A stretch of 64,000 nt of DNA, from NCBI RefSeq assembly GCF_000282035.1, contig NZ_AKKA01000082.1, forward strand, positions 1 to 64,000, read 5' to 3'. Of the stretch, positions 50,195-58,400 are shown piece after piece. Each line of letters begins with the position of its first letter. Position 1 is the first letter of the stretch. The notes beneath the pieces are model-generated. The model saw only the letters and a program-made list of their open reading frames with translations. It did no database searches and was not told the origin of the DNA. The stretch is from Rhizobium sp. CF122. Its GTDB lineage: Bacteria; Pseudomonadota; Alphaproteobacteria; Rhizobiales; Rhizobiaceae. A program made the position numbers and the translations under genes.

Positions 50195-50666
50195 TCAATG
50201 CGGCTGCCTTGCGAGAGATGATTATGCGTAGCAGCAAATCGGACGGGATGACAAACACGCTGGTCACAAAAACAAAAAAAGCGGGCCTCGCCCGCTTTTC
50301 GCATCCGGCCTTGCCGGACAGCCGGTTCGCGATACTGCCAGTCCATCCGTGGTCAGCGTCGCTCCGGTATCGTCGAAGGGCATCATCTCTTCTTCATTGG
50401 CTGCGGCCCGCAAGCCGCTCATGCCAATCTCGTTGAGGATTTTATAGGGACGGAAAATGACGCGGGGATGACATCAGGACGGCATTTTTGCGAAGAAGTC
50501 GGCGGCGCAAAGCGACTGCTTCCCACCAAAGGCACAACGCTGATCGACGCATGAAATGTCGCCGGCGCGGCCGGCCACAACATCCCTGTCGTCAACGCTC
50601 TTGTGCCGGCCGGCAAAATCGTGCGATGTCCCATTATGGCTGGGGAGACCAACATGGGGGTAAGTT
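50195..50666. other. 472-bp gap with an orphan terminator and a possible small transcript
   Basis: No convincing protein gene lies between the AEC gene and the cold-shock gene. The visible elements are a strong terminator hairpin (50277-50299), a GC-rich hairpin at about 50304-50324 beside it, and the leader of the cold-shock gene. A minus-strand reading frame opens from an ATG at 50422 but runs through the terminator, so it is unlikely to be coding. On the plus strand, a frame from about 50468 to 50680 is interrupted by one TGA and matches no family I know. Confidence 0.4.
50277..50299 (-). terminator. Orphan intrinsic terminator, possible 3' end of a small RNA
   Basis: AAAAGCGGGC (50277-50286) pairs with GCCCGCTTTT (50290-50299) around CTC; on the minus strand a tail of TTTTTTTGTTTTTG follows. 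No minus-strand gene upstream ends here, since the cold-shock gene is on the plus strand. A transcript starting somewhere in 50310-50660 and ending here would be a small RNA of unknown role. Confidence 0.55.
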
Positions 50667-50680
50667 TTGCCAACAGGTAA
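50654..50680 (+). CDS. Possible 8-codon leader ORF overlapping the cold-shock gene start
   Basis: An ATG 6 nt after GGGGAG opens a frame of eight codons (MGVSFANR) ending TAA, 14 nt inside the following gene. The TTG start of the cold-shock gene lies within it in another frame, so ribosomes ending here could reinitiate. It may also be chance. Confidence 0.3.
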   Translation: MGVSFANR

Positions 50681-50876
50681 AGTCAAGTGGTTCAACCAGG
50701 ACAAGGGCTTTGGGTTCATCACGCCGGATGACGGAGGCACCGATATTTTCTTGCACATCACGGCGGCTCAAAGAGGCGGAATCGACGCCGTGAAGGAAGG
50801 CATGAACATAGCGTTCGAAGTGGCGCAGGATCGTCGGACCGGCAGAACCTCTGCCGATAATATCCGGCAGCTTTGA
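50667..50876 (+). CDS. Cold-shock domain protein (CspA family)
   Basis: A 69-residue single cold-shock domain with RNP1 KGFGFITP (about 13-20) and RNP2-like DIFLHIT (about 26-32). It starts PTGKVKWFNQ, and only a TTG gives this N-terminus; GGGGG lies about 6 nt before it. Such proteins bind single-stranded RNA and act as RNA chaperones. The second half (RGGIDAVKEGMNIAFEVAQDRRTGRTSADNI) is typical of the family. It is alone, with an unusually long leader of possible regulatory use. Confidence 0.9.
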   Translation: MPTGKVKWFNQDKGFGFITPDDGGTDIFLHITAAQRGGIDAVKEGMNIAFEVAQDRRTGRTSADNIRQL

Positions 50877-50927
50877 AATGATCAGTGCGGCCGAAGGGCC
50901 GCACTGGCTTTGACGTGCGGAGACAAT

Positions 50928-51467
50928 ATGAAGCGTAGCTTTACTGTCGGCCTCTTCATGCTTGCGGCTACCGGACCGTCATTTGCCGATGATGCGAGCT
51001 CCAAACTTGCGTTTTTCTACGACAGCTGCGTTTCCTCCGGTCCAGATTTCGAGCGCACGTCCGAGCGCGCGAAGGCAGAGGAATGGCCTTCAATGGCACA
51101 GGACCTGGCGCTGACTTTCACACCGATGGAAAACCCGGAGACGCTGGAAGGATGGATCGTCAATGGTGGCGAAGCTGAGAGCTTTCGAGCGCTCGTGATC
51201 TCACGGGCGGAGGTCGGCGGCAAGATCGTCGAAGGCTGCACGGTCGCATTGGGCGACGTCGACGCAGCCGTCTTCGAGACGGCCTTGGTCGAGAAGGCGA
51301 ACGCTATCTCGGCAGGTCAAGAGCAAGGACAGGATCGCGTCTATAAGCGTTATACCGCCACCATCAACGGGCGCAGCGAAGCGATCACCCTGACACTTCC
51401 GCTCTATGCAAAGGGCTCCGATCAGATTATCGCCAGCGCTGTGGCAGAGCAGCAGATCGAGCACTAG
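50928..51467 (+). CDS. Exported protein of unknown function, 179 residues
   Basis: A signal peptide (MKRSFTVGLFMLAATGPSFA, cleavage before DDASS) precedes a mature part of about 160 residues with two cysteines (DSCVSSG and EGCTVAL) that may pair. It has no motif I recognise; it is likely periplasmic. The ATG is preceded by GGAGAC at 5 nt; the ATG-free extension upstream is not needed. It follows the cold-shock gene by about 50 bp on the same strand. Confidence 0.75.
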   Translation: MKRSFTVGLFMLAATGPSFADDASSKLAFFYDSCVSSGPDFERTSERAKAEEWPSMAQDLALTFTPMENPETLEGWIVNGGEAESFRALVISRAEVGGKIVEGCTVALGDVDAAVFETALVEKANAISAGQEQGQDRVYKRYTATINGRSEAITLTLPLYAKGSDQIIASAVAEQQIEH

Positions 51468-51646
51468 ATCGCCCGCCACAGGCCATGCGGCCGTTTCAGG
51501 TTATATGAGATTTTAATTCCGGGCGCCCGGCGTCCGAATGGCATGACTATGGCTTTGTCCCCATCCTTATGACGGGACGTGGCGAACGTCGGTCAACGGT
51601 CGACGGCATCTTCACATCGCCGTTTGCCAACCGGCAGGAACCGTAC

Positions 51647-51826
51647 ATGCGTCGCCAAAGGAAGCCATTTGTCGTGGAGATCAAGAAAACACGCCGGCTT
51701 TTTCCCAGGCCGCCATCAAAAAGCGACGTTCCTTTGGAGAAGGCCAACCTCGACGATGAGAAGCGCGTCCGCAACGAGTTTGCACCGGGCGCGCGACCAA
51801 ACGACGAAAGGCAATTAGGATGGTAA
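51647..51826 (+). CDS. Small basic protein of unknown function (first of an overlapping pair)
   Basis: A 59-residue protein (begins MRRQRKPFVVEIKKTRR) with a basic N-terminal part, a PRPPSKSD linker and a charged C-terminal part (DDEKRVRNEF). CAGGAA lies 6 nt before the ATG. Its stop overlaps the next ATG by 7 bp (ATGGTAA), so the two are translated together. I recall similar short proteins with the FVVEIK pattern in rhizobia but know no function. Size and charge would allow DNA or RNA contact. Confidence 0.6.
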   Translation: MRRQRKPFVVEIKKTRRLFPRPPSKSDVPLEKANLDDEKRVRNEFAPGARPNDERQLGW

Positions 51827-52059
51827 GCAGGAGCCTCCCTCATGAGTATTTTTTCCTCAACGGCTTGCGGTCCGACGGACCGGTTATCGGCCATATCGAC
51901 GGCAAGCCGATCCCCGCTCGCGTGATCGACATTCGAGGCAGCCGCTATCGCTTCGTCGGCGTTGTCCGCCGCGATCGACGTGGCAGGCTCGATGTGTCCG
52001 CCTTGCGCAAGAACGAGTGGCTTGTGGTCCCCGACCTCATCTATGCCGCGGTCGCCTGA
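51820..52059 (+). CDS. Small protein of unknown function (second of the overlapping pair)
   Basis: A 79-residue protein (begins MVSRSLPHEYFFLNG) with a pattern of short strands: GPVIGHIDGKPIPARVIDIRG, then YRFVGVVRRDRRGRLDVSALRKNEWLVV. This resembles a small beta barrel, but I know no family. TTAGG lies just before the ATG and translation is coupled to the previous gene. No neighbours suggest a function, and no transposase or toxin-antitoxin signature is visible. Confidence 0.6.
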   Translation: MVSRSLPHEYFFLNGLRSDGPVIGHIDGKPIPARVIDIRGSRYRFVGVVRRDRRGRLDVSALRKNEWLVVPDLIYAAVA

Positions 52060-52225
52060 ATAACCTCTCGCCGGACCACTACAATGCCACGGAGGGCTCG
52101 TCGCATCGGCAGGAGCGGATTTTTGTGACAGGATGGACGCTCGAAGCGGCATTTCCGCTTCCCATGCGGCAAAAATTCGCTAAGACCGGTCACCGGCTAT
52201 CACCAAAACCGGGACCTTCCCTTTC

Positions 52226-53218
52226 ATGACCAAATTCGATGTTCTGACTGTCGGCAACGCCATCGTCGATATCATCGCGCGTTGCGACGACCAGTTCCTC
52301 ATTAACAACGAGATCACCAAGGCGGCAATGAATCTCATCGACGCCGAGCGCGCCGAACTTCTCTATGCGCGCATGGGACCGGCAGTGGAAGCCTCCGGCG
52401 GCAGCGCTGGCAACACGGCAGCAGGCGTCGCGAGCTTCGGTGGCAAAGCGGCCTATTTCGGCAAGGTCGCGGAAGACCAGCTCGGCGAGATCTTCGCCCA
52501 CGATATCCGCGCGCAGGGCGTTCACTATCAGACGCAGCCGAAGGGGACGTTCCCGCCGACCGCGCGCTCGATGATCTTCGTCACCGACGACGGCGAGCGC
52601 TCGATGAACACCTACCTCGGCGCCTGCGTCGAACTCGGGCCTGAGGACGTCGAGGCCGAGGTGGTTGCCCAGTCCAAGGTCACTTATTTCGAAGGATACC
52701 TCTGGGATCCGCCGCGCGCCAAGGAAGCGATCCGTGAATGCGCTCGCATCGCTCATGAGAACGGCCGCGAGATGTCGATGACGCTCTCCGACAGCTTCTG
52801 CGTTGATCGCTATCGCGGCGAATTCCTCGACCTGATGCGCTCCGGCACTATCGATATCGTCTTCGCCAATCGCCAGGAAGCGCTGGCGCTCTACGAAACC
52901 GACGACTTCGAAGAAGCGCTGAACAGCATCGCCAAGGACTGCAAGATCGCAGCCGTGACGATGAGCGAGAACGGCGCGGTGATCCTGAAGGGCAACGATC
53001 GCTTCTATGTGGATGCGATCAAGATCAAGGAATTGGTGGATACGACCGGCGCGGGCGATTTGTTCGCCGCCGGCTTCCTCTATGGCTACACGCAGGGCCG
53101 GACGCTGGAAGAGTGCGGCAAGCTCGGCTGCCTTGCGGCCGGCATCGTGATCCAGCAGATCGGCCCGCGTCCGATGAAGTCGCTAGCCGAGGCCGGCAAG
53201 CAGGCGAACCTTATTTAA
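52226..53218 (+). CDS. PfkB family sugar/nucleoside kinase, probable adenosine kinase
   Basis: A 330-residue ribokinase-fold enzyme. The N-terminal SGGSAGNTAAGVASFGG (about 57-73) is the sugar-binding signature 1 and DTTGAGDLFAAGF (about 272-284) is signature 2, with the catalytic Asp in GAGD. The relatives with this length and the IIARCDDQFL start are annotated adenosine kinases in rhizobia. It phosphorylates adenosine or a related sugar with ATP. It overlaps the convergent SH3 gene by 8 bp. Confidence 0.88.
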   Translation: MTKFDVLTVGNAIVDIIARCDDQFLINNEITKAAMNLIDAERAELLYARMGPAVEASGGSAGNTAAGVASFGGKAAYFGKVAEDQLGEIFAHDIRAQGVHYQTQPKGTFPPTARSMIFVTDDGERSMNTYLGACVELGPEDVEAEVVAQSKVTYFEGYLWDPPRAKEAIRECARIAHENGREMSMTLSDSFCVDRYRGEFLDLMRSGTIDIVFANRQEALALYETDDFEEALNSIAKDCKIAAVTMSENGAVILKGNDRFYVDAIKIKELVDTTGAGDLFAAGFLYGYTQGRTLEECGKLGCLAAGIVIQQIGPRPMKSLAEAGKQANLI

Positions 53219-53750
53219 AGGCTTCGCCCGGATAAGCGCCCCAGATTTCCGACTGCGCCACCCAGCCTTCGGCGCCGTCGGTTTTGGCGAAGCACCAGTC
53301 GCCATTGCATTCGCCGATGTTCATCATGACGCCGGGCTCCAGCTTGGCAACGACGCTTGCCGACGGCAGGGCGTCGCGGCGCATGTTGACGTAGACGGAC
53401 TTGCCCTTGCCTTTCATCCACGGGGCAGCGATCGCCGCACGCGAACCCGACAGCAACGATTGGTTGACCCAACCCTCGGTGCCGTCCGCATCGCGGATCT
53501 GACGCCAGTTATCGTATTCCTGGATAATCTCGACGGGCAGGCCGGCCTTCAGATACATCCACGAGGCGGCATAGTCCGTGCCGGGGCCAATGCGCAGGTT
53601 GACGCGCTTGGACTTGAGCGTGACGAAACGCGGCAGCGGCAGGCCGCTCGGTCCCTTTGCCGCCTGTGCGGTGGCCATTTCAGCAGTTCCCGCCGAAAGT
53701 ACGAAACCGATCGCAAGGGCGAGGCAAGATTTCAGGACTTTGCTATGCAT
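53211..53750 (-). CDS. Exported protein with two bacterial SH3 domains
   Basis: A 179-residue protein with a signal peptide (about 1-29, ending TAQA), then two SH3-like domains: about 42-105 (VNLRIGPGTDYAASWMYLKAGLPVEIIQEYDNWRQIRDADGTEGWV) and about 115-175 (VYVNMRRDALPSASVVAKLEPGVMMNIGECNGDWCFAKTDGAEGWV). The W-V ends of each repeat are typical. Such proteins bind peptidoglycan in the periplasm. It is convergent with the kinase gene and divergent from the reductase gene. Confidence 0.88.
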   Translation of the reverse strand: MHSKVLKSCLALAIGFVLSAGTAEMATAQAAKGPSGLPLPRFVTLKSKRVNLRIGPGTDYAASWMYLKAGLPVEIIQEYDNWRQIRDADGTEGWVNQSLLSGSRAAIAAPWMKGKGKSVYVNMRRDALPSASVVAKLEPGVMMNIGECNGDWCFAKTDGAEGWVAQSEIWGAYPGEAFK

Positions 53751-53931
53751 GGGGCTTCCGTTTGCTCAGAGGAGGGCAGGACTGCTGCCTGATTCCGGGA
53801 ATTCGACATTCCTACGCACGCTGGACGAGTTTTGTTTGTCTTCGCGCGCGGGTCTGGTAGAAATTGCCCGGAACGGGAAAATTATCCCGCGTCTTGGTTA
53901 AGGACCTCTGAACAAGTTAGCGCCAGCGCAC

Positions 53932-54933
53932 ATGACGACGAAGAAAAAACCGAAGGTCTACATCACGCGGAAGCTGCCCGATGCGGTCGAGACGCGTATG
54001 CGCGAACTCTTCGACGCGGAACTCAATATCGACGATGCGCCGCGCTCCAAAGCCGAGCTGATTGCTGCCGTCAGAAGCGCCGATGTACTGGTTCCGACGG
54101 TCACCGACCGGATCGACGCGGCCCTGATCGAGGAGGCCGGACCACAGCTGAAGCTGATTGCGAGCTTCTCGAACGGCACCGACCACATCGACGTGGAGGC
54201 GGCAGCTCGCAAGGGTATCACGGTTACCAACACGCCGAACGTGCTGACCGAGGACACGGCCGACATGACCATGGCGCTCATCCTCGCCGTGCCGCGCCGG
54301 CTGGGGGAAGGTGCGCGCGTGCTGACCGATCAGCCGGGTGAATGGGCTGGATGGTCACCGACATGGATGCTCGGGCGGCGCATCCATGGCAAACGCATCG
54401 GCATCGTCGGCATGGGCCGGATCGGCACCGCCGTCGCCCGCCGCGCCAAGGCTTTCGGACTCTCAATCCACTACCACAACCGCAAGCGGGTCAACCCGGC
54501 AACGGAAGACGAGTTGGAGGCAACCTATTGGGAGAGCCTCGACCAGATGCTGGCACGTGTCGACATCGTCTCGGTCAACTGCCCGTCGACACCGGCGACC
54601 TTTCATCTGCTGTCGGCGCGCCGTCTGGCGCTGCTGCAGCCGACGGCCTATCTTGTCAACACCGCCCGTGGCGACGTGATCGATGAGGCGGCGCTGATCA
54701 AGAGCCTGCGAGAGGGCAAGCTGGCAGGCGCTGGTCTCGACGTGTTCGAGAACGAGCCGGCGGTCAATCCGAAGCTGATCAAGCTGGCCAATGAAGGCAA
54801 GGTCGTACTTCTGCCGCACATGAGTTCGGCGACGATCGAAGGCCGCATCGACATGGGCGACAAGGTGATCATCAATATCCGCACTTTCATCGACGGCCAT
54901 CGTCCGCCGAACCGCGTGCTGCCAGGCCGCTAA
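53932..54933 (+). CDS. D-isomer specific 2-hydroxyacid dehydrogenase (glyoxylate/hydroxypyruvate reductase type)
   Basis: A 333-residue dehydrogenase with the NAD(P) loop GIVGMGRIGTAVARRA (about 147-162) and the catalytic Arg246 in NTARGDVID, Glu275 in FENEP and His296 in LLPHMSSAT. It reduces glyoxylate or hydroxypyruvate (or oxidises D-glycerate). The sub-branch fits GyaR-type enzymes, but the preferred substrate is not certain. A 12-bp inverted repeat begins at its stop codon and may act as a terminator. Confidence 0.9.
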   Translation: MTTKKKPKVYITRKLPDAVETRMRELFDAELNIDDAPRSKAELIAAVRSADVLVPTVTDRIDAALIEEAGPQLKLIASFSNGTDHIDVEAAARKGITVTNTPNVLTEDTADMTMALILAVPRRLGEGARVLTDQPGEWAGWSPTWMLGRRIHGKRIGIVGMGRIGTAVARRAKAFGLSIHYHNRKRVNPATEDELEATYWESLDQMLARVDIVSVNCPSTPATFHLLSARRLALLQPTAYLVNTARGDVIDEAALIKSLREGKLAGAGLDVFENEPAVNPKLIKLANEGKVVLLPHMSSATIEGRIDMGDKVIINIRTFIDGHRPPNRVLPGR

Positions 54934-55033
54934 AGCAGTTCAGTGCTTCGCGGAATCACTGATCTGCTTATCCTATTGTTTTTACGCAATTCCGGACAGA
55001 AACCGCGCCGCACTTTTCCTGGAATTGCTTTAG
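54931..55033. repeat. Rhizobial palindromic intergenic repeat (two tandem hairpins)
   Basis: The first hairpin (54933-54969) pairs AAGCAG-T-TCAGTG with CACTGA-T-CTGCTT around an 11-nt loop. The second (54987-55027) is closed by CAATTCC and GGAATTG and contains CGGACAGAAACCGCGCCGC. Reverse-complemented, the block reads AAAGCAATTCCAGGAAAAG and then CCGGAATTGCGTAAAAACA, a sequence I know as an abundant intergenic element of Rhizobium chromosomes. The first hairpin may also terminate the reductase gene. No second copy is in the window. Confidence 0.6.
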
Positions 55034-55503
55034 GCCGAGACCGGCTTGCGCATCTCGATCGAGGTGGTCCTGGTGAAGCCGGGATGTGCGTTTTCGGCGA
55101 CTTTCTCAAATCCCCAGCGCGAGAAGACGTCGTGATTTTCGACGAGCTCGATGCGTGTCTCGAGCCGCAGCGACGCGAGACCGCGGTCCTGCGCCGCCTG
55201 TTCTGCCACCGCCAGCAGCCGACGGCCGACGCCCCGGCCTTGCGACTCCGGCGCGATCGCCAGCTTACCGATGTAAAGGCAATCCTCCTCCGGCCGCAGG
55301 AAGATGCAGCCGCTCAAGGTGTCGCCTTGCATCGCCGCATAGGCGATTTCGGCGCACGCCTTGTCGGCAAGCGTCGCCGGCGTGAGCTTCAAGGCAGAGG
55401 ATGGCGGATCGATGCGATCGTTCATATAGGCGAACGACGACAGGATCAGTGCCAGTAGCTCGTCCCATCGCTGAAAGCCTTCGTCGATGCGGACGATCTT
55501 CAT
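55030..55503 (-). CDS. GNAT family N-acetyltransferase
   Basis: A 157-residue acetyltransferase with DCLYIGKLAIAPESQGRGVGRRLLAVAE (about 74-101), which contains the acetyl-CoA loop QGRGVGRR, and the C-terminal VFSRWGFEKV. It is the last gene of a recF-moeB-GNAT run; its ATG overlaps the moeB stop (ATGA). The substrate is unknown. Its 3' end touches the palindromic repeat. Confidence 0.88.
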   Translation of the reverse strand: MKIVRIDEGFQRWDELLALILSSFAYMNDRIDPPSSALKLTPATLADKACAEIAYAAMQGDTLSGCIFLRPEEDCLYIGKLAIAPESQGRGVGRRLLAVAEQAAQDRGLASLRLETRIELVENHDVFSRWGFEKVAENAHPGFTRTTSIEMRKPVSA

Positions 55504-56324
55504 GACGCTTGGCTCTGCCTCGGGCGCCGCCGCTTATAGCGAATCGTGTCGAAGCGCGCAGCAAGCGCGTCGTAGAGCAGTAGCCGGCCGATTAGCGGTT
55601 CACCGGTGCCGGTAATCAATTTGATTGCCTCCATCGCCATCAGCGTGCCAATCACGCCGGTCAGCGCGCCGATGATGCCGGTTTGCGCACAGGCCGGGAT
55701 CAGACCAGCCGGTGGCTTCTCCGGAAAGAGATCGCGATAGGTCGGGTTCGGCGTGCCATCCTCCGCCGTCTCATAGGGTTTGAGCACCGTGACGGAGCCG
55801 TCGAAGCGTCCGACGGCACCCGTCACCAACGGGATTTGTGCCGTCTCGGCGGCGTCAGCTGCAGTATAGCGGGTATCGAAATTGTCCGAGCCATCGATCA
55901 GGAGGTCGAAACCCGAGAGATGGCGGCGGGCAGAGTCCGGTGAAAAGCGCTCCTCGAAGCGGATCACATTGACGTGCGGGTTCAATCGGGCGATCGCGAA
56001 GGCCGCACTTTCCGTCTTCAGCTCGCCGATCGTGCCGGAATCGTGGATCACCTGCCGTTGCAGGTTGGAAAGCGAAACCCGGTCGTCATCGGCAATGCCG
56101 AGCGTGCCGATACCGGCGGCGGCGAGATATTGCAGGACCGGCGCTCCCAGTCCACCGGCGCCGACGACCAGCACACGGGCGGCTTTCAGTTTCTGCTGGC
56201 CTGCGCCACCGATCTCGGGAAGCAGGATATGACGCTGATATCGCGCGATTTCTTCCGGGCTGAGGGGTTCCATAAGCGCGATGCTAACACGGCCTTTGGC
56301 TGAGGGGGAAGCGACATCGGTCAT
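55500..56324 (-). CDS. moeB: MoeB/ThiF-type E1-like adenylyltransferase
   Basis: A 274-residue protein with the Rossmann loop VVGAGGLGAPVLQYLAAAG (about 53-71), DDDRVSLSNLQRQ and the DGSDNFDTRYTAADA region typical of MoeB/ThiF. It activates the C-terminal Gly of a sulfur carrier (MoaD or ThiS) with ATP. The CxxC zinc pairs of E. coli MoeB are absent: the first pair is replaced by TYRD, and the C-terminal pair is missing. One Cys (ACAQTG) remains near the expected catalytic one. The ATG overlaps the recF stop (ATGA). The choice between MoeB and a ThiF-like role is by neighbours and family only. Confidence 0.85.
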   Translation of the reverse strand: MTDVASPSAKGRVSIALMEPLSPEEIARYQRHILLPEIGGAGQQKLKAARVLVVGAGGLGAPVLQYLAAAGIGTLGIADDDRVSLSNLQRQVIHDSGTIGELKTESAAFAIARLNPHVNVIRFEERFSPDSARRHLSGFDLLIDGSDNFDTRYTAADAAETAQIPLVTGAVGRFDGSVTVLKPYETAEDGTPNPTYRDLFPEKPPAGLIPACAQTGIIGALTGVIGTLMAMEAIKLITGTGEPLIGRLLLYDALAARFDTIRYKRRRPRQSQAS

Positions 56325-57445
56325 TCGAAAACCTTTCCGTCGGCAACGGTGAAGAATTGCGCACGCTCACCGAGGGCGGAAAACATCGCGCGGTCTGTAC
56401 CCGTCATGAAGGCCTGACCGCCCAGTGCGTCGATGAGGTCGAAAAGGGCAGCACGCCTGCCTTCGTCAAGATGCGCGGCGATCTCGTCGAGCAGCAAGAT
56501 CGGCGCGTGGCCGGTGAGATTGGCAACCAGCCGGGCATGGGCGAGAATCAGCCCCACCAACAGCGCCTTTTGCTCGCCGGTCGAACAGCGCGCCGCTTCC
56601 ATCTGCTTTTGCCGGTGGCGGACGATGAGATCGCCGCGATGCGGGCCGTCGAGCGTGCGGCCGGCGGCGGCATCGCGATAACGGCTTTCGGCAAGCATGG
56701 CGGCGTACTCGTCCTCGAGATCGACAGCGGGCCGCGAGAACTGGCTGTCCATAAAGCCAGCGAGTTCGAGCGCCGCAGCCGGAAATGGGGAGGTATCGTG
56801 CGTTTCCTCTATGAGGCGGGCGAGAAGGCCGAGCATCTCCTGGCGCGCCATCGCCATGGCAATACCAAGGCTCGCCATTTGCTGTTCGATGCCGGAAAGC
56901 CAAGCGGGATCGAAGCGGCGCTCGTCGAGCAGCTTGTTGCGGCTGCGCATGGCGCGCTCGAAATCGCTGGCGCGACGGCCGTGAGCAGGATCGAGCGAGA
57001 GCACCAAGCGATCGAGAAAACGGCGGCGCTCGGACGAGCCGCCGGTGAAGAGGCCATCCATCGAGGGCGTCAGCCACAGGAGGCGCAAATGGTCGGTCAG
57101 TTCGTCGGCCGACTTTGCCGGCGTGGCATTGATGCGCAACCGCCGGGAGGCGCTATCATCGGTGGTGTCGACGCCGGTACCGATCTCCACCTCGCCTTCC
57201 ATGCCGTCGAGTTCAGCGAAAATCGAAAAGCCGCCATTCGCGCCGACGCGGGTAATGTCGCCATAGGTAGCACGGCGCAAACCGCGGCCCGGCGACAGGA
57301 GGGAAACGGCTTCCATCAGATTGGTTTTGCCGGCGCCATTGTCTCCTGTCAACACCACATGCCGACCGTCGAGCGACAGCGAGACCGACGCGTAGTTGCG
57401 AAAGTCGGTCAGCTTGAGACGGGACAGGGAGACCTTGCGCGGCAT
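56321..57445 (-). CDS. recF: DNA replication and repair protein RecF
   Basis: A 374-residue SMC-like ATPase with the start KLTDFRNYASVSL, Walker A GDNGAGKTN (34-42), the signature CSTGEQKALLVGLILAHA (ABC motif) and Walker B LLLDEIAAHLDEGRR. It loads RecA at gaps with RecO and RecR; recR lies 18 kb away. The ATG was chosen at MPRKVSLSRL; the ORF runs 38 codons further up without support. It overlaps moeB by 4 bp. Confidence 0.96.
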   Translation of the reverse strand: MPRKVSLSRLKLTDFRNYASVSLSLDGRHVVLTGDNGAGKTNLMEAVSLLSPGRGLRRATYGDITRVGANGGFSIFAELDGMEGEVEIGTGVDTTDDSASRRLRINATPAKSADELTDHLRLLWLTPSMDGLFTGGSSERRRFLDRLVLSLDPAHGRRASDFERAMRSRNKLLDERRFDPAWLSGIEQQMASLGIAMAMARQEMLGLLARLIEETHDTSPFPAAALELAGFMDSQFSRPAVDLEDEYAAMLAESRYRDAAAGRTLDGPHRGDLIVRHRQKQMEAARCSTGEQKALLVGLILAHARLVANLTGHAPILLLDEIAAHLDEGRRAALFDLIDALGGQAFMTGTDRAMFSALGERAQFFTVADGKVFE

Positions 57446-57624
57446 TCGACATCCGGATTCGTGATGCCCGAGAGCTAAGCGCAACGGGGGCGGATGGCAA
57501 GGGTGCGAGACGCAGTAGCGATGCCGATGTGCGCATGAGCGCACATGCGGACGCGGCATCGACGCGATAGATGGTGCATCGCCGGACGATCGTATGATAA
57601 TGTGGAGACCGGGTGGGGTGTGTG

Positions 57625-58338
57625 ATGAGACGTTTGACGAGAACGCGGACAGCGATTGGCGGTGTAGCGGCCCTGTTGGTTGCGTATCTGGTTGTCGCCT
57701 ATTTCTTCATTCCTGAAATATGGATCCATCGCGATGCCGGCCGCGTCGCGGAATTCGGTCCGATGGTGACAACCACCGAACAGGACATTCCCGGCGACCC
57801 CATCAATGTGGGGCTTGTCGGCTCGAGGGAGGAAGTGCTTCGAGCATTCGCAGCGGCAGGATGGGATCCAGCCGACAAGATCACGCTGCGGACATCGGCC
57901 GAAATCGGCTTGAGCGTCGTGCTCGATCGACCCGACCTCGACGCTCCCGTGAGCCCATTGCTGTTCGAGGGCCGCAAGCAGGATCTGGCGTTTGAAAAGG
58001 CCGTGGGCAAGAGCGCCGACGAGCGCAACCACGTCCGTTTCTGGGAAACTAAGAGTACCGGTGAAGGTGGGCGCCCACTGTGGCTCGGCTCGGCGAGCTT
58101 TGACCGCGGGGTCGGTTTCAGCCACGACACCGGCCAGATCACCCATCACATTGCACCCGATGTCGACGCCGAACGGGATCTGACCATCGGTGATCTTCAG
58201 ACAGCCGGGCAATTGTCGTCGACCTACGAGATCGCGGGCATAGGCGCCACGAAGACCGGCCGCAACGGTGGCGGCGATCCCTATTTCACCGATGGGAAAG
58301 CGCTGGTCGGCGTGCTACGCGGCGTTGCTACACCCTAA
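57625..58338 (+). CDS. LssY C-terminal domain-like membrane protein
   Basis: A 237-residue protein with one N-terminal helix (about 12-31) and a large extracytoplasmic part that carries the LssY_C pattern (PINVGLVGSREEVLRAFAAAGWDPADKIT, SPLLFEGRKQDLAFEK, HVRFWET, GRPLWLGSASFDRGVG, THHIAPDVDAERD). In longer LssY proteins the same part follows PAP2 and DedA-like domains; here it is alone. Function is unknown. The ATG was chosen over an upstream GTG. It is divergent from recF. Confidence 0.8.
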   Translation: MRRLTRTRTAIGGVAALLVAYLVVAYFFIPEIWIHRDAGRVAEFGPMVTTTEQDIPGDPINVGLVGSREEVLRAFAAAGWDPADKITLRTSAEIGLSVVLDRPDLDAPVSPLLFEGRKQDLAFEKAVGKSADERNHVRFWETKSTGEGGRPLWLGSASFDRGVGFSHDTGQITHHIAPDVDAERDLTIGDLQTAGQLSSTYEIAGIGATKTGRNGGGDPYFTDGKALVGVLRGVATP

Positions 58339-58400
58339 CCTCGCTTCCACGCCGCGTGAAATCGGCGGAAGATGCGGAGCGAATCACGAGAGGTGCGCCG

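Noticed and set aside
50277..50422. Minus-strand ORF of 52 codons in the gap before the cold-shock gene
   Set aside because: It reads through the intrinsic terminator hairpin and its ATG lacks a binding site.
50468..50680. Plus-strand remnant of a protein gene with one internal TGA
   Set aside because: It resembles no family I know and overlaps the cold-shock leader; chance in G+C-rich DNA is enough.
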